Below are positions 23,261 to 34,016 of a DNA stretch of 60,000 nucleotides, one piece after another. Positions within the stretch are counted from its first letter, which is position 1, and every line of letters starts with the position of its first letter. Origin of the DNA: Strigamia acuminata (Eukaryota > Arthropoda > Chilopoda > Geophilomorpha > Linotaeniidae); NCBI GenBank assembly GCA_949358305.1, contig OX442318.1:2406501-2466500 (forward strand). Reading direction: 5' to 3'. Both the position numbers and the translations under genes were made by a program. The notes under the pieces were generated by a model, which was not told the origin of the DNA, searched no databases, and was given only the letters and a program-made list of their open reading frames with translations.

Positions 23261-23866
23261 AAAAAATCGATAATTTTAATAAAAAAATTTTTTTTTAGAT
23301 ATCTACAAATTTTAAGAAAATAACTATAAAAATCGATAAATTTTACGAAAAAAACTATAAAAATCGATAAATTTTAAGAAAAAAACTATAAAAATCGATA
23401 AATTTTAAGAAAAAAACTATAAAAATCGATAAATTTTCAGAAAAAACTTTCAAATTCGATAAATTTTAACAGAAAACTTTAAATATCGATAAATTTTAAC
23501 AGAAAACTTTAAAAATCGATAATTATCAAGAAGAATTTTTAAAAAATCGATAAATTTGTGTAAAAAAAATTTTTAAAAAATCGAAAAATTTGTATAAAAG
23601 AATTTTAAAAAATCGATAAATTTAAAGAAAAAACTTTAAACATCGATAAACTTTAACAAAAGAATTTTTAAAAATCGATAAATATGTACAAAAGAATTTT
23701 TAAAAATCGATAAATTTATACAAAAGAATTTTTAAAAATCGGTAAATTTGTACAAAAGAATTTTTAAAAATCGATAAATTTAAAGAAAAAACTTCAAAAC
23801 ATCGATAAACTTTACAAAAGAAATTTTATAAATCGATTAATTTCAAGAAAAACCTCCAAAACCCGA
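23261..23866. repeat. 31-bp minisatellite containing ATCGAT
   Basis: About twenty units with consensus core AAAAATCGATAAATTTTAAG plus AAAAAACTAT. Spacing is 31 bp in the regular part (23363 to 23394, for example) and looser further right. Each unit carries ATCGATA, and some carry the full TATCGATA octamer. Decayed ATCGAT-bearing A-rich sequence continues to about 24095. It lies about 450-1000 bp upstream of the putative promoter of the signal-peptide gene. Confidence 0.88.
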
Positions 23867-24690
23867 TTTTTTTTTTATCAAATTAACAAAAAAAAACATT
23901 TATTCAATCTCCAAAAAATCGATTCCCCACACCCAGTTTCAATCTTATTGAAAAACCCCCCAAAAAAATCGATTCAAAAAAAATCGAAACCCACCTCTCC
24001 CCCAAAATCGATTCCAAAAAAAAATAAAACAAACCATTCCCCCCCCCCCCCAAAAAAAAAATCGATATAAAAACCTAAAAAAAAAATCGACTTCCCAACC
24101 GACCAATTTAAATTTGAAATTTCACTCGCCGTTACTCATTTCCGTCCAATTAAACCAAGCCCCTTTAAACGTTCCCATTTAGTCGCGTCCAGCGTGGCGA
24201 AAACGCCTCTTGGTTTGCACGCTTTCCATTCAAACAAATCAAGTGATAACAGTAACAGTTAAATCCTCCCATCTCTTGATTAAACCCCATTGTGCCTTCT
24301 CCAAATTAGACGATACCTTAGGGAAGCGAATATTTCTAATTAATATAATATTTTCACTCACATCACCCTAATTACTCCCTCCCCAATTAACCAACAGATG
24401 CAAACACATGGGCGCCCCCAAATTCATACGCGCGCGCATCTGCTGCTCCATTAAAACTAACCACATCTTTTAATCATTCAATCTGCACCCTCACTTTTCT
24501 ATCACGTGCGAAATAAAACTCCTAAATCACGAGAATCATCAAAACTTTGAATAAATTCACAACTCCACACTCCCACGTTCCCACCAGAGGGAACGCATCT
24601 TACACACACCGTGCAACAACCGCCCAATTTCATCACCAGGTGTGTACGCGTGGGCATCACTCAATCGTGTGAATAATAAAACACAAGTGT
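23867..24690. other. Non-coding; C homopolymer
   Basis: Contains a run of C at about 24039-24051 followed by A-rich sequence. The rest is AT-rich with no recognisable gene or element. Confidence 0.5.
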
Positions 24691-25460
24691 ACGAGAACCC
24701 AGATTATGTAGACTTGGGAACCTAGAATCGAGGAGCCCGAAAATCCAAAAGTCCGAAAATCGAGGTAACGTAGTCCATGGGGCCCTAGAATAAAGGGCCC
24801 TAGAATCGAGGAGTCCAAAAATCCAAAAATCCAAAAATTGAAGTGAAATACTCTATGGGGCCCTAGAATCAAGGGGCCCAAAAATCCAAAAGTGCAAAAA
24901 TCGAGGTGAATTAGTCTATGGGGCCCAAGAATCAAAGGGCCCTAGAATCAAGGAGCCCTAGAAACGAGGGGCCCAAAAATCCAAAAGTGCAAAAATCGAG
25001 GTGAAGTAGTCTGTGGGGCCCTATAATCAAGGGGCCCAAGAATCAAAGGGCCCTAGAATCAAGGAGCCCTAGAAACGAGGGCCCCAAAAATCCAAAAGTG
25101 CAAAAATCGAGGTGAAGTTGTCTATAGGGCCCTAGAATCACAATGAAGTCGTCTTAGGACCCTAGATTTGGGGGTCCAGAAATCTAGGCACCCTAAAATC
25201 AAGAGCCCTAGAATCTAGCAGCCCAATAATCGCAATGAAGTCATCTTAGGATTCTAGATTTGGAGCGCCCAAAAATCAAGGGCCCTAGAATTAAAAGGCC
25301 AGAAAATCCAAATACTCTGAAACCAAGGTAAATTTGTCTTGGGGTCCTAGATTTGGGTCTTAGAAATCTAGGACCCTACAATCCAGTCCAAGTGCATCTA
25401 GAATTGAGAGAACCTACAAATCTAGGAGCCCGAGAATCAAGAGGCCCTAGAACCGAGTCA
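24691..25460. repeat. Composite GGGCCCTAGAATC repeat block
   Basis: A higher-order array built from short modules: GGGCCCTAGAATCAAGG, CCCAAAAATCCAAAAGTGC, and AAAAATCGAGGTGAAGTAG followed by TCTATGGGGCCC. Modules recur in varying number, giving long units of roughly 60-110 bp. The right third is more decayed. GGGCCC (ApaI-type) sites are far more frequent here than elsewhere. No coding function is evident. Confidence 0.85.
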
Positions 25461-25953
25461 GAGTAGAACGAGTGATGCTTGGGCCCTTACTTAAAGCAAT
25501 GGCTTGCCCCTCCATTGCTGTAATGTTATGTGCCTGCCACCTGGTGTAAACATAATATTTAAACTCGTTTGAATGACTCTAGTTTCACCCCCCATATATT
25601 CTGGGTATAAAGGGTCCAAATTAGGGTTAGGGTTGCCACCTTTAACCCCAGAATAAATCTGTTTTGCTAGTAATTCTCATCAATGTCAGAATCGAATGTC
25701 AAAACAACAAACTCACATGCATGAACTTAGGTCCCATAAGTGCCCTTATGTCAATTTCAGCCCATTCGGTGAATACCCCAAAGGTAGGGCACGCCACCTG
25801 GATTTTGCTACATTAATTGGACAAGCCGTAGATAACATCGTTCATTTGTTATTCATACAATCAATATTTAGCTTCGTGTCTCGTTGTCCTATGGGAACCG
25901 TATTGAGCATTTTTGCACAGTTCGTCTATACAGACATGCTCGATACAATAGAC
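25461..25953. other. Non-coding, nothing recognisable
   Basis: Includes a short AGGGTTAGGGTTGCC phrase near 25623. No exon or element boundary before the hAT-like end at 25954. Confidence 0.45.
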
Positions 25954-26249
25954 CAGCGTTTCTCAAACTGGTGGGACGCGAGCTGATTTTTGGTGGGGCA
26001 CAACAGTGTCGCCAAAAATGTTTGCCGACAAAATGTGTCACCATGAAAATATGAATTTTTGCTGCTAAAACTTTATTTCTGTATTGATTTTGATTTCCTT
26101 TAATTTTTGTATTCAAAAATAAGTCAATATTATGATTTTTATCTTTGTTTATTCCAACAGCATCCCAATTTGCTAAAACATGCCGTCCGCAAAAATGTGT
26201 CTGGCAGGGTAGCCTGGGTTTATTAAGACGCCGGTCCCATTTTAACGTC
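25954..26249. mobile_element. Probable hAT-type fragment
   Basis: Starts CAGCGTTTCTCAAACTGGTG followed by GGACGCGAGC, which closely resembles the familiar hAT end CAG(C/T)GTTTCTCAA(A/C). The matching inverted end was not found. The 10-mer CGATACAATA occurs just left of the start (25941-25950) and again at 26250-26259, which may mark target-site DNA, although its offset from the CAG end does not fit a clean 8-bp duplication. The right boundary is therefore tentative. Confidence 0.4.
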
Positions 26250-27290
26250 CGATACAATAAGCCTACGGTCACCTCTCTTTTCCACCACAGTTTAAATATA
26301 ACTAAAGATTAACTATTTTAAAATATTACTTGTATGAATAACAAATAAATGATGTTATACTCACCACGACTAAACGTTATTTAAGCGACATCGACGATAA
26401 ACTTCACGAAAAGCCAAATATGTCGCTCACACTTGCGGAGCGTTAATTTTTAATGCCGGTCTTTAGTGTTTTCTTAGTGCTCTTTAGAGCTTCCAATATT
26501 TTCGTTTCTCGCTCGGAAAACAATTCATCATCCGTCAAAGTGTCATTTAGCGACTGTAAACGCATCGCAGGAATCATTTAGCTGCTTATTCCCCACTTTT
26601 AAACTCATCACCAGCATCCACAAGAAAAAGAAAACAATTGCAAACAGAGAAAAAGGACAAGAGCACTCTCTGGGGGCCAGGGACCTCAACTCATCACGTG
26701 ATCATTAACCACAGTTTGCCACCGAAACCGAGCAGGCAATCTCCTTTCGCTTCACTCCTTCGACCAACCAGGAATGATCAATCTAACTTCCATCTTAGGG
26801 CTGTCACCCTCATGGAGGGGCTCATCAATATCAAAGAGAAACTTGCCCTGTCTTTGATCACCTCCTCCAGACATCTGTTGGCGAACCCCCTTACAAAACC
26901 ATCATCGATTGGACATGGGGGAGGAAGAGAGAGAGGGAAAAAAAGGGGGGGCAAATGTACCCAGTCGAGCATGGACACCGCACAATTCAATGAAAGTGGT
27001 TTCTATGCAAAGATTTTGTGGGCTTTTGTAACCAATGCTCTCCTGTGTCTAATTTCGACGGTTCTCTCATGTCGAAGAAGAAGAACACAAATCAAATACC
27101 TAAAGTTTGCTCGTGTTTATTCAAGAGTATGAATTAGCTCTGCGAGTTTGCAAAGTCCGCCGAAAGAAGACGACAAACTTTGATTTGTTTATTTGTTTAT
27201 TTACTTGCTTCACTGCCTGGGTTTGCCCGGAGTTTTTATTAGTGTGTTTATCATCTCAGTAATTTTATTTGATTTTTGAATACACCTGAG
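26250..27290. other. Non-coding; unassigned
   Basis: Moderately complex DNA. A plus-strand open frame of about 160 codons (26638-27132) has no recognisable domain, ends in low-complexity basic residues and is not bounded by splice signals I trust, so it is not called a gene. Confidence 0.4.
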
Positions 27291-27795
27291 TAGGGTCCGA
27301 ATAAATGCATAAACGCATAGGAATTATTTTTATTCAATAAAAAGCCAAAATTGGGTATGAATGCATATTTTCCACAAAAAATAAATGCATAAATCGCCAT
27401 TTTTCCGGAAAATAATGGCGATTTGTCTCTTTTTTTAACGATACTTAACATGTACGTATCAATTTTTGCCTTTTTTTAAGACACTGAGGACTTCACCAAA
27501 AACAGACACCAGAGGAAGTCACTAAATTAGTGTCTGGAAAGTGTTTTAAGAAATAAGCAAATTAAAAAATTAAATAATACTCCGTAGTAAAAAATGAATT
27601 ATAATTACTAATTACAATTCATTTACATCAAGAACACTTTGAAATAACATGAAGTTGCTATTTAACACCTGATTTCACTCGAATAAATTTTTTTATTATG
27701 CATATTTTTATTTTTATTTTGCATAAAATCGAATTTTTGGTGCATATTTTATGTGCGTAAAACGAATTTTATTTTGCATAAATATCCAGGGTCTA
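27291..27795. mobile_element. Possible TIR element with ATGCAT-rich ends
   Basis: Left end TAGGGTCCGAATAAATGCAT and right end (reverse complement) TAGACCCTGGATATTTATGC are loosely inverted. ATGCATAA/TTTTGCATA words are repeated near both ends. The interior has no protein frame. The terminal match is imperfect and no target duplication was resolved. Confidence 0.3.
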
Positions 27796-29109
27796 CACTT
27801 AAAAAATTAAAAAAATCTGATCAGTTTTTCAAAATTCCTAATATTTCCAAAATGAGATCATTTTGGGGCAAATAGAAAAAAAACTGCATTCTGTTCTACA
27901 GTTCTTGTCGCCAGTAGAAAAAGTGTAAAATTCTACACAGGAAACATGTTTTAAACATTCAAATCGTTCTGGTTATGACTGCAAACCAAAATTTTAAAAA
28001 GTTGACGTCGGCTTTCCAGCTCGACAATTTCTAGGTAATGGCTCATAACTGAAAATTGTTGCATTCACCTATAAATTCCACAATTATTAAGCTGTGTATC
28101 TTTTTATTCTTTACCACACTTGGTTCTAAATTCTATTTTCTAAAAAAATTGAAAAACTTCTGTCAAATATCGACAGATTACTGCCACATCCCCACACCCC
28201 AAATCTAACACCAAATACACACTGAACCATTAATACTAAAATCCAAAAAATTTATTCACCCTTTACCTTCGCAGCACTTTGATTGACACTTAAATCTCCC
28301 AATAGCTCAGGATCAATCTTCAATTCTTTTTCCCCCCCATTATTAAATTTCTAAAACATCAAAACCATATCACCATTTTAACAATAAACTCCACTTCCTG
28401 TTTCCAACACTTTGTTTTGTTCTACCTATCTTGGAATTGAGAACCCACAACAAACTTATTTGATCCACTAACAACACCCAGTTACAATGAAGGCAGACAA
28501 AGCTCATTTAAGAATGGGGAAAAAAACAGCCCACACTCCAACATAAGAGGAAATTAGACAAAAACACATACCCTTAACCCAACTGCAACCACACAAAAAA
28601 TCGATTTACCATCCAACTTTAAATCAGCCTCTTACCTTAAAAGAAATACCAAGCGAAAAGATAATTAGGAAAAGGATACAACATAAGAAAACTATCTTCT
28701 TCTTTTCCAACAACCATAAAGAAGCTTTTTAACTTTGCTCTACAATGTTAAATCAGCATCTAATAAGAAAATAAATTGAATTGTCCTAAGTAATCCTCGC
28801 CACTTTAAAGGCAGGGAATAACTTGCAGCGGCTGCGTATGAAGTTTTCTGTCACGCTAGCCGCAATCATGGCTTAAGGATGTGTGTTAATTCTCTCAGGT
28901 AGTTAGAAATGAGTTCAGACGGAATTGAGGGTATACAGTGTATACCGCTGCGAGAACCGAGACTTGTGAAGACAAAGCAACTAATGAGTTTATTTCAGGC
29001 TGAATAATTTTAAGGAAGGGTTGGGCAAAGTACAAGTAAACTCTCGTTAAGCCTATAAGTATAGTAGAAAACTTATAACTCCACCGGAGCTTACACTATA
29101 ACTGAAAAT
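27796..29109. other. Non-coding, nothing recognisable
   Basis: AT-rich DNA. A short hairpin GGTATAC/GTATACC lies at about 28929-28945. The phrase AACTCTCGTTAAG near 29040 recalls pogo-type ends but has no partner. AAT at 29107-29109 is the left target copy of the next MITE. Confidence 0.45.
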
Positions 29110-29603
29110 AGAGAGTTTGCGGGATACATTTTTCCCTTATTTTTCTCTACGTTACACTATTTTAGTGCCATATCGTAAGGGAAAAATCTTTAGTGTATCG
29201 TTTTCAACACTAAATTAAAATATAGCGCAGCCAATCAGAATTGAGAACACTATATTGTTAGCTCTGCCCATTGCAAATGGCGAATATTTTGTTGTCCCAA
29301 TCAAACACATTACAGTCATAGACACGTAGATTGAATGATAAGTGAGGCCCTAAATTGAATTTTAGGCCCAAAACCATACTTTGTAGGCATAATAATGGAA
29401 TTTTATGCAGAAATTTGCACATTTACGTCCCCAAATTGGATTTTTAGGTCCAAAATTACTAACTGTCAGTAGTTGGCTGAAATAGTGTAGTGATAAGGGA
29501 AAATTGCAGCCCGCAAAAACTTAATTTATCATTTTTCCCTTACACTATTTTCATACCGTATAGTCTTTAACTGTAAGGGAAAAATGCATCCCGCAAACTT
29601 TCT
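29110..29603. mobile_element. MITE, twin copy 2 (494 bp, 3-bp target duplication)
   Basis: Nearly the same sequence and orientation as 18067-18558, with a few substitutions and one-base indels. Ends AGAGAGTTTGCGGGATACAT and the inverse of AGAAAGTTTGCGGGATGCAT. AAT flanks both sides (29107-29109 and 29604-29606), so both copies have complete 3-bp duplications (ATT and AAT, which are reverse complements). The similarity of the two copies implies recent activity. The mobilising transposase is not in the window. Confidence 0.85.
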
Positions 29604-30076
29604 AATAGCGTAGCCAATCCGGTAGTTTTCCACTATTTACGTCACTAACTAAAAATCTGGATTAGCATTGACCTGTGTTTAGATTAGTGCTAGGTTAAGT
29701 GTTTGTGGTATTCTTTATTTGATGACTTGCGATATACGACAATAAAATTGCCACTGGTTTTCCATCAACTCGGCTCGATTAGACCTGGTCCATTTCATAT
29801 TCTCTTGAAAACCAAACTTCTAAAAATACTGAAAATGAGAAACTGCCCTTGCAAAAAAAGTTACCTTAAATAAAAAAAAATAGAATAAAAACTTCATCCT
29901 TCTTCGCTGATCGGTCAATGTCATTTGATGGGAAATTTGCTGCATTCCTTCATTAAACTCTAAATGGAAAGAAATGGAAAGGAAAAAAAAAAACAGAAGG
30001 AAAAAACCATCTTTTATAGAAGACTAGATTGGATTCTTTCTACAACAGAATGAGACACACAAGGCATTCATCAATT
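29604..30076. other. Non-coding, nothing recognisable
   Basis: AT-rich DNA between the MITE and a small open frame. No exon or repeat boundary identified. Confidence 0.45.
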
Positions 30077-30253
30077 ATGCGAGTGATTCACTTGCCGCGC
30101 ATATCATTAACCATCTTTTTCTTCCTCATCTCATTTGTTGCATCAATTCCAAGCCCAAATGACTGCAACAATCCTTCCCTAGGAAAACCTCCCAAAGGCC
30201 AGCAAATTACACTTAAAAATGTGACCCATCACTGGGACAATTTTAATATTTAA
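30077..30253 (+). CDS. Candidate small secreted peptide (weak)
   Basis: An ATG at 30077 opens 58 codons. The start MRVIHLPRISLTIFFFLIS is basic then strongly hydrophobic and is followed by FVAS and a polar tail with one Cys, ending at TAA. A cleavable signal peptide plus a tail of about 35 residues is a plausible layout for a small secreted peptide. Against it: the frame is also open upstream (from 30029), there is no obvious promoter or AATAAA just downstream, codon use looks like the AT-rich background, and hydrophobic runs arise easily in T-rich DNA. It is recorded as a candidate only. Confidence 0.15.
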   Translation: MRVIHLPRISLTIFFFLISFVASIPSPNDCNNPSLGKPPKGQQITLKNVTHHWDNFNI

Positions 30254-31268
30254 CATATTTATGACAATGCACTTCATTCCATTTAAAACAGAGAAAAGAG
30301 AAAAGAAAAAGAAAATGATCATTAAGCTTTCCAAATGTCAAATTTCCGTTTCCATGCTCCTGGTTGAACGTGATAAGACATTTTCGAAGACAAATTGCAT
30401 GTCGCGCGGCTATTAACACTCTTCTGTTACAGTATCACTGCGCAAACCAACAACTTAACCTCTCATGCCCCATTTGCACACTAACTTGAGAGACTATACT
30501 CTACCTTTTGAATTAATAATGTGCAAGCACATTACACTTTTTGGGAAAATGTTCCTGTTCAAATATCACGGATGCCAATTAATTCTGCTGCGGTTCTGGC
30601 AGGTACTTGTCCCAATGTAGTTAAGATGGATTTTATGTTACAATTAGCGAGCGAGACGAAGCAGTGGAGAAGTTGGAGCAATTTTTCGGCTTTCGATTGG
30701 AAAGCGGACTTGTTAGTCAAGTGTGTTAACTTGTTCAAACTTCGATGATTAACCGACTTGAAGTGGTATGAAATGCCGCATGAATAGAAAAGCAGGATCC
30801 TGCTTCCTAAAGCAGTTTCCTGCGTAGGAAACCAGTCTGCCCACAGAAATTTTGCCTACAGAAAAAACTGGTACTCACAAATTTCATTCCAGTCTTGGAA
30901 TTTCTGTGAGATATGTTCTGCGACATAAAAATTAACTTTCTGGCACGTCGATGCAACGGAAAGCCGATCTTCGTTTCCAGGCACAGAAACTTCTGTTGCA
31001 CAGAAAGTAGCGATCGATCTTGGCAATTTGTGACCGGTGGTATTTTTTTAACCGGTCTCAAATATGGCAGCAAATATTGGCATCCATCTTGTTTCTTTTT
31101 CATGGCCATTCCCCATTTCTTTTCTGTCGCATAGAACTGCGAGTACCACAAAAAGTCTGGTGTGACAGACTGACACATCTTCTGCTACCAGATGATTCTG
31201 ATAGGCTTTTCTGTCAAGTCTGTGGGCATACACTTCTGTTAGCGGATGATCTTATGAGTACTAAGCTT
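30254..31268. other. Non-coding; CAGAAA-rich segment
   Basis: About 30790-31020 repeats words such as CCTACAGAAA, GGCACAGAAAC and TTGCACAGAAAG in loose fashion, and contains the palindrome GCAGGATCCTGC. No gene recognised, although open frames exist on both strands. Confidence 0.4.
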
Positions 31269-31425
31269 TATGCCGCTTTCCTTGCTTATGCCGCTTTCCT
31301 TGCTTATGCCGCTTTTCTTGCTTATGCCGGTTTCTTTCCTTTTGCTGCTTTCTTTGTGTATGCCGCTTTCCTTGCTTATGCCGCTTTTCTTGCTTTTGCT
31401 GCTTTCTTTGTGTATGCCAATTTCA
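31269..31425. repeat. 18-bp minisatellite
   Basis: Nine or so units of TATGCCGCTTTCCTTGCT with variants (TTTTGCTGCTTTCTTTGTG). Because 18 is a multiple of 3, the plus strand reads as repeated Ala-Ala-Phe-Leu-Ala-Tyr. The flanking frame has no domain, no start context and no splice sites, so I regard this as non-coding repeat DNA. Confidence 0.88.
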
Positions 31426-32410
31426 TTTTACAAACCTAACTAAGCTAAAGAGTGAAATGAATGAGAGAGTCAGAGTTTTAGATTGAAATCAAAACACTTC
31501 CTTTTATTCTTTGAATACAAATCATAAACACAGATACAAAACAATATGACTTATAAAAGATATGAATAACACTTTCTTTTCAGTTTGGAGGGAGTGATCA
31601 CATCATACTACTGCCAATTCCAAGAGTAGGAAATAGCACATTTTATTCACGCAGGCCCCACACATTTGAGACTGGCCCTTGCCACCTCCAAAAGGCCATA
31701 ATACCCTTCATCTTAATTTCTGCACTTACTTTTCTTTTATTTTTAAATAATATAAAAACACAGCTGTTAAGTTTTATCGGTCATCACCAGGTCCCATCTA
31801 ATTCTACAGGGACCCTTTAGACCCCCTTTTACAAGTTATAATTAACTTCAACGTCGACATTTCTTTATCTGCAACACAAAATTCCCTCAATTAAATTATG
31901 TTGACAAAAACTAAAAAAGAAAAAAAATTAATGGAAACAAAACAAATTTCCATTACCTTTATCTCTTCCCTCAGATCAAGCAAAAAACTCAAAGTTTTTA
32001 CAATAAAATTGTCGAAATAAAAGTAGGCTGAGCCCGCGACCTAATGGCGCCACGGTTGGGCGGGAAAAAGAATGAATGTACCACACGCAAAGTACTTGTT
32101 AATGAATGCTTTCAGAAAGGCTTTGGTCAAACTACACGGATGGAAAAGGGAAAACAGCACAAGTCGGCAACTAAAAGAATCAATAAAACAGCAGTAGGAT
32201 CCAAACATCAATTTTCAACTCTTTGTTTTTTCCCCAGCTCTTTCAATCACTTTAATTGATCAGTAATCAAACACAAAAGCACTTAGTAATCAGCAGAAGT
32301 AGGTGCACTTAATTTCAAAGTGATTATATTGGCGATTTATTCCGGTTCAAGCAACGTGGTGAGAATATACGACACACAAAACGTCGTTACTTTTTAAAGT
32401 GTTCTAAGCG
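31426..32410. other. Non-coding, nothing recognisable
   Basis: AT-rich DNA without exon, RNA gene or element ends that I can support. Confidence 0.45.
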
Positions 32411-32552
32411 AGTTACATTTGTTTAATGTAATAAACGAAGTCTGAACGTCACGAACAAAGCATATGTTCATACTTTTGCAAAAATACAGTATTCTTGGTG
32501 TCTCAGCCGCGGCTACAATTCGAGGGCGACTCTTTATCGGTAAAATACGGAA
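32411..32552. repeat. Dispersed repeat, uninterrupted copy (empty site)
   Basis: Matches the two flanks of the minisatellite element at 7475-7814: GTTACATTTGTTTAATGTA, CTTTTGCAAAAATAC, TATTCTTGGTG joined directly to TCTCAGCCGCG, then CGACTCTTTATCGGTAAAAT. The single TG at 32499-32500 is the unfilled target. This copy defines the exact ends of the inserted element at 7.5 kb. Confidence 0.75.
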
Positions 32553-33658
32553 CATGAGAAATCTAGAAATTCCGTATTAAAAGATTTAACGCGACAATCT
32601 TGTGTGAATTCTTATTTCGACATCTTCACCTTTTGACCTTCGGCACGACAAAAATAGCTTGCCCTCCGGAAGGTCGTCTCAAGGTCATGCTAAGGTCAAA
32701 GGTCAATCTTCATTGTGCTATTAAAATAATTGTCAAATGCTGACACTAGTTCTCAATTTAAGTAGTGAGTTCTAAAGTCCTAGTTGCAAATGTTGATTTG
32801 AAGTTGAAAATTTGATGTTTCTTGTAGATTCCAAGATGGCAGCCAGAGTAGAAAAACATGAAATTTGTAAAACCACACGGTTTTCACAATAATCGCTTTT
32901 ACTTCAATTTTAAAACAAAAATGACATCATATCCTGTCCTATACTGTTCCAACAGATTTTTGAATTCCTGGTACGTTCATCTGTAAGATAAACACACTTT
33001 ATTTTTTTCACTAGTACATTTCGTCTGTGAGTACCTCAATTCCACAGTGTAGGAAACCCACTTTTGCTTCACATTAACTTGAGTAATTATCACGAGCCAC
33101 TGATTTCCCAGTGCATGTCAGCAACGCAATCATGTTAACACCGTGTTTACACTTCCACAAGGTAAAGATTTTGCACCGCAAGCGTCCAGCGGCACCGGCT
33201 TTTGAGGAGCGCTGGAGCCAAGCCACTCACATTAACCTTTACCTTAAGCAAATGAGATAAAAACTCAAAGTCGGCTAAAGAAAGAGCAAACTTGTGGTTT
33301 CCTAGACCTTAATAAGTACAGGTAGAATCTCGTTAACATTAAGGCGGTTGCAACCAACCATTAGGTGTGGTCAATCTTGTTTTACTTTATTTTACTTTCC
33401 TGGCCTGGGGCCAAACTATGTTGCATATGTTTTTGTCTTTTTTGGTAATCTCGTATAAAATCGGTGAATTTTTTGCCGGACAGCCTCGAAGGAAAATGGC
33501 CGACTATTTATTGTCCGTTATCTGGTCAACCGTTTCAAGGGGAAAGTATTCGTAACTACTTGCTTCTCAAAATGCAATTTTATCACAATGTCACTCCAAA
33601 CCGATACAACGTTGTCTAAACTCCTATTGGTTGAGCTTGGTGTTTTGAGATATAACTA
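32553..33658. other. Non-coding; AGGTCA cluster at its left
   Basis: About 32630-32705 contains TTGACCTTCGG, CTCAAGGTCAT, CTAAGGTCAA and AAGGTCAATC, probably a decayed member of the AGGTCA-rich repeat. The motif CTCCTATTGGTTG at 33621-33633 lies just before the next array. No gene. Confidence 0.45.
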
Positions 33659-34016
33659 GATTTTGCAAGATTTCACAAGTTTTCTGGAGATTTTGCAAGA
33701 TTTTATAAGTTTTCTGGAGATTTTGCAAGATTTCACAAGTTTTCTGGAGATTTTGCAAGATTTCAAAAGTTTTCTGGAGATTTTGCAAGATTTCACAAGT
33801 TTTCTGTAGATTTTGCAAGATTTTACAAGTTTTCTGTAGATTTTGCAAGATTTCACAAGTTTTCAGGAGATTTTGCAAGATTTCACAAGTTCTCTGGAGA
33901 TTTTGCAAGATTTCAGAAGTTTTCTGGAGAAGTTGCAAGATTTCACAAGTTTTCTGAAGATTTTGCAAGATTTCACAACTTTTCTGGAGATTTTGCAAGA
34001 TTTCACAAGATTTCAT
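33659..34016. repeat. 30-bp minisatellite, about 12 units
   Basis: Highly regular units, GATTTTGCAAGATTTCACAA plus GTTTTCTGGA, with point changes (CACAAG to TATAAG, CAAAAG or CAGAAG; CTGGA to CTGTA). Since 30 is a multiple of 3, every frame without a stop in the unit stays open, which explains open frames of up to 130 codons on both strands. No splice sites or domain support a protein. Confidence 0.93.

Noticed and set aside
25941-26259. CGATACAATA direct repeats as an hAT target duplication
   Set aside because: hAT duplications are 8 bp and should abut the CAG end; the left copy is three bases away from it. Reported only as a possible boundary hint.
26638-27132. 164-codon plus-strand open frame
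   Set aside because: No recognisable domain, a low-complexity basic tract from a purine run, no conserved start or splice context; it overlaps another open frame on the opposite strand.
31020-31439. 139-codon plus frame ending in Ala-Ala-Phe-Leu-Ala-Tyr repeats
   Set aside because: The end is the 18-bp minisatellite, which stays in frame. The non-repeat part has no domain and no splice support.
33624-34016. 130-codon minus-strand open frame with a KTCEILQNLQ repeat
   Set aside because: Produced by the 30-bp unit (10 codons). Other frames on both strands are open too, and units mutate without codon bias.
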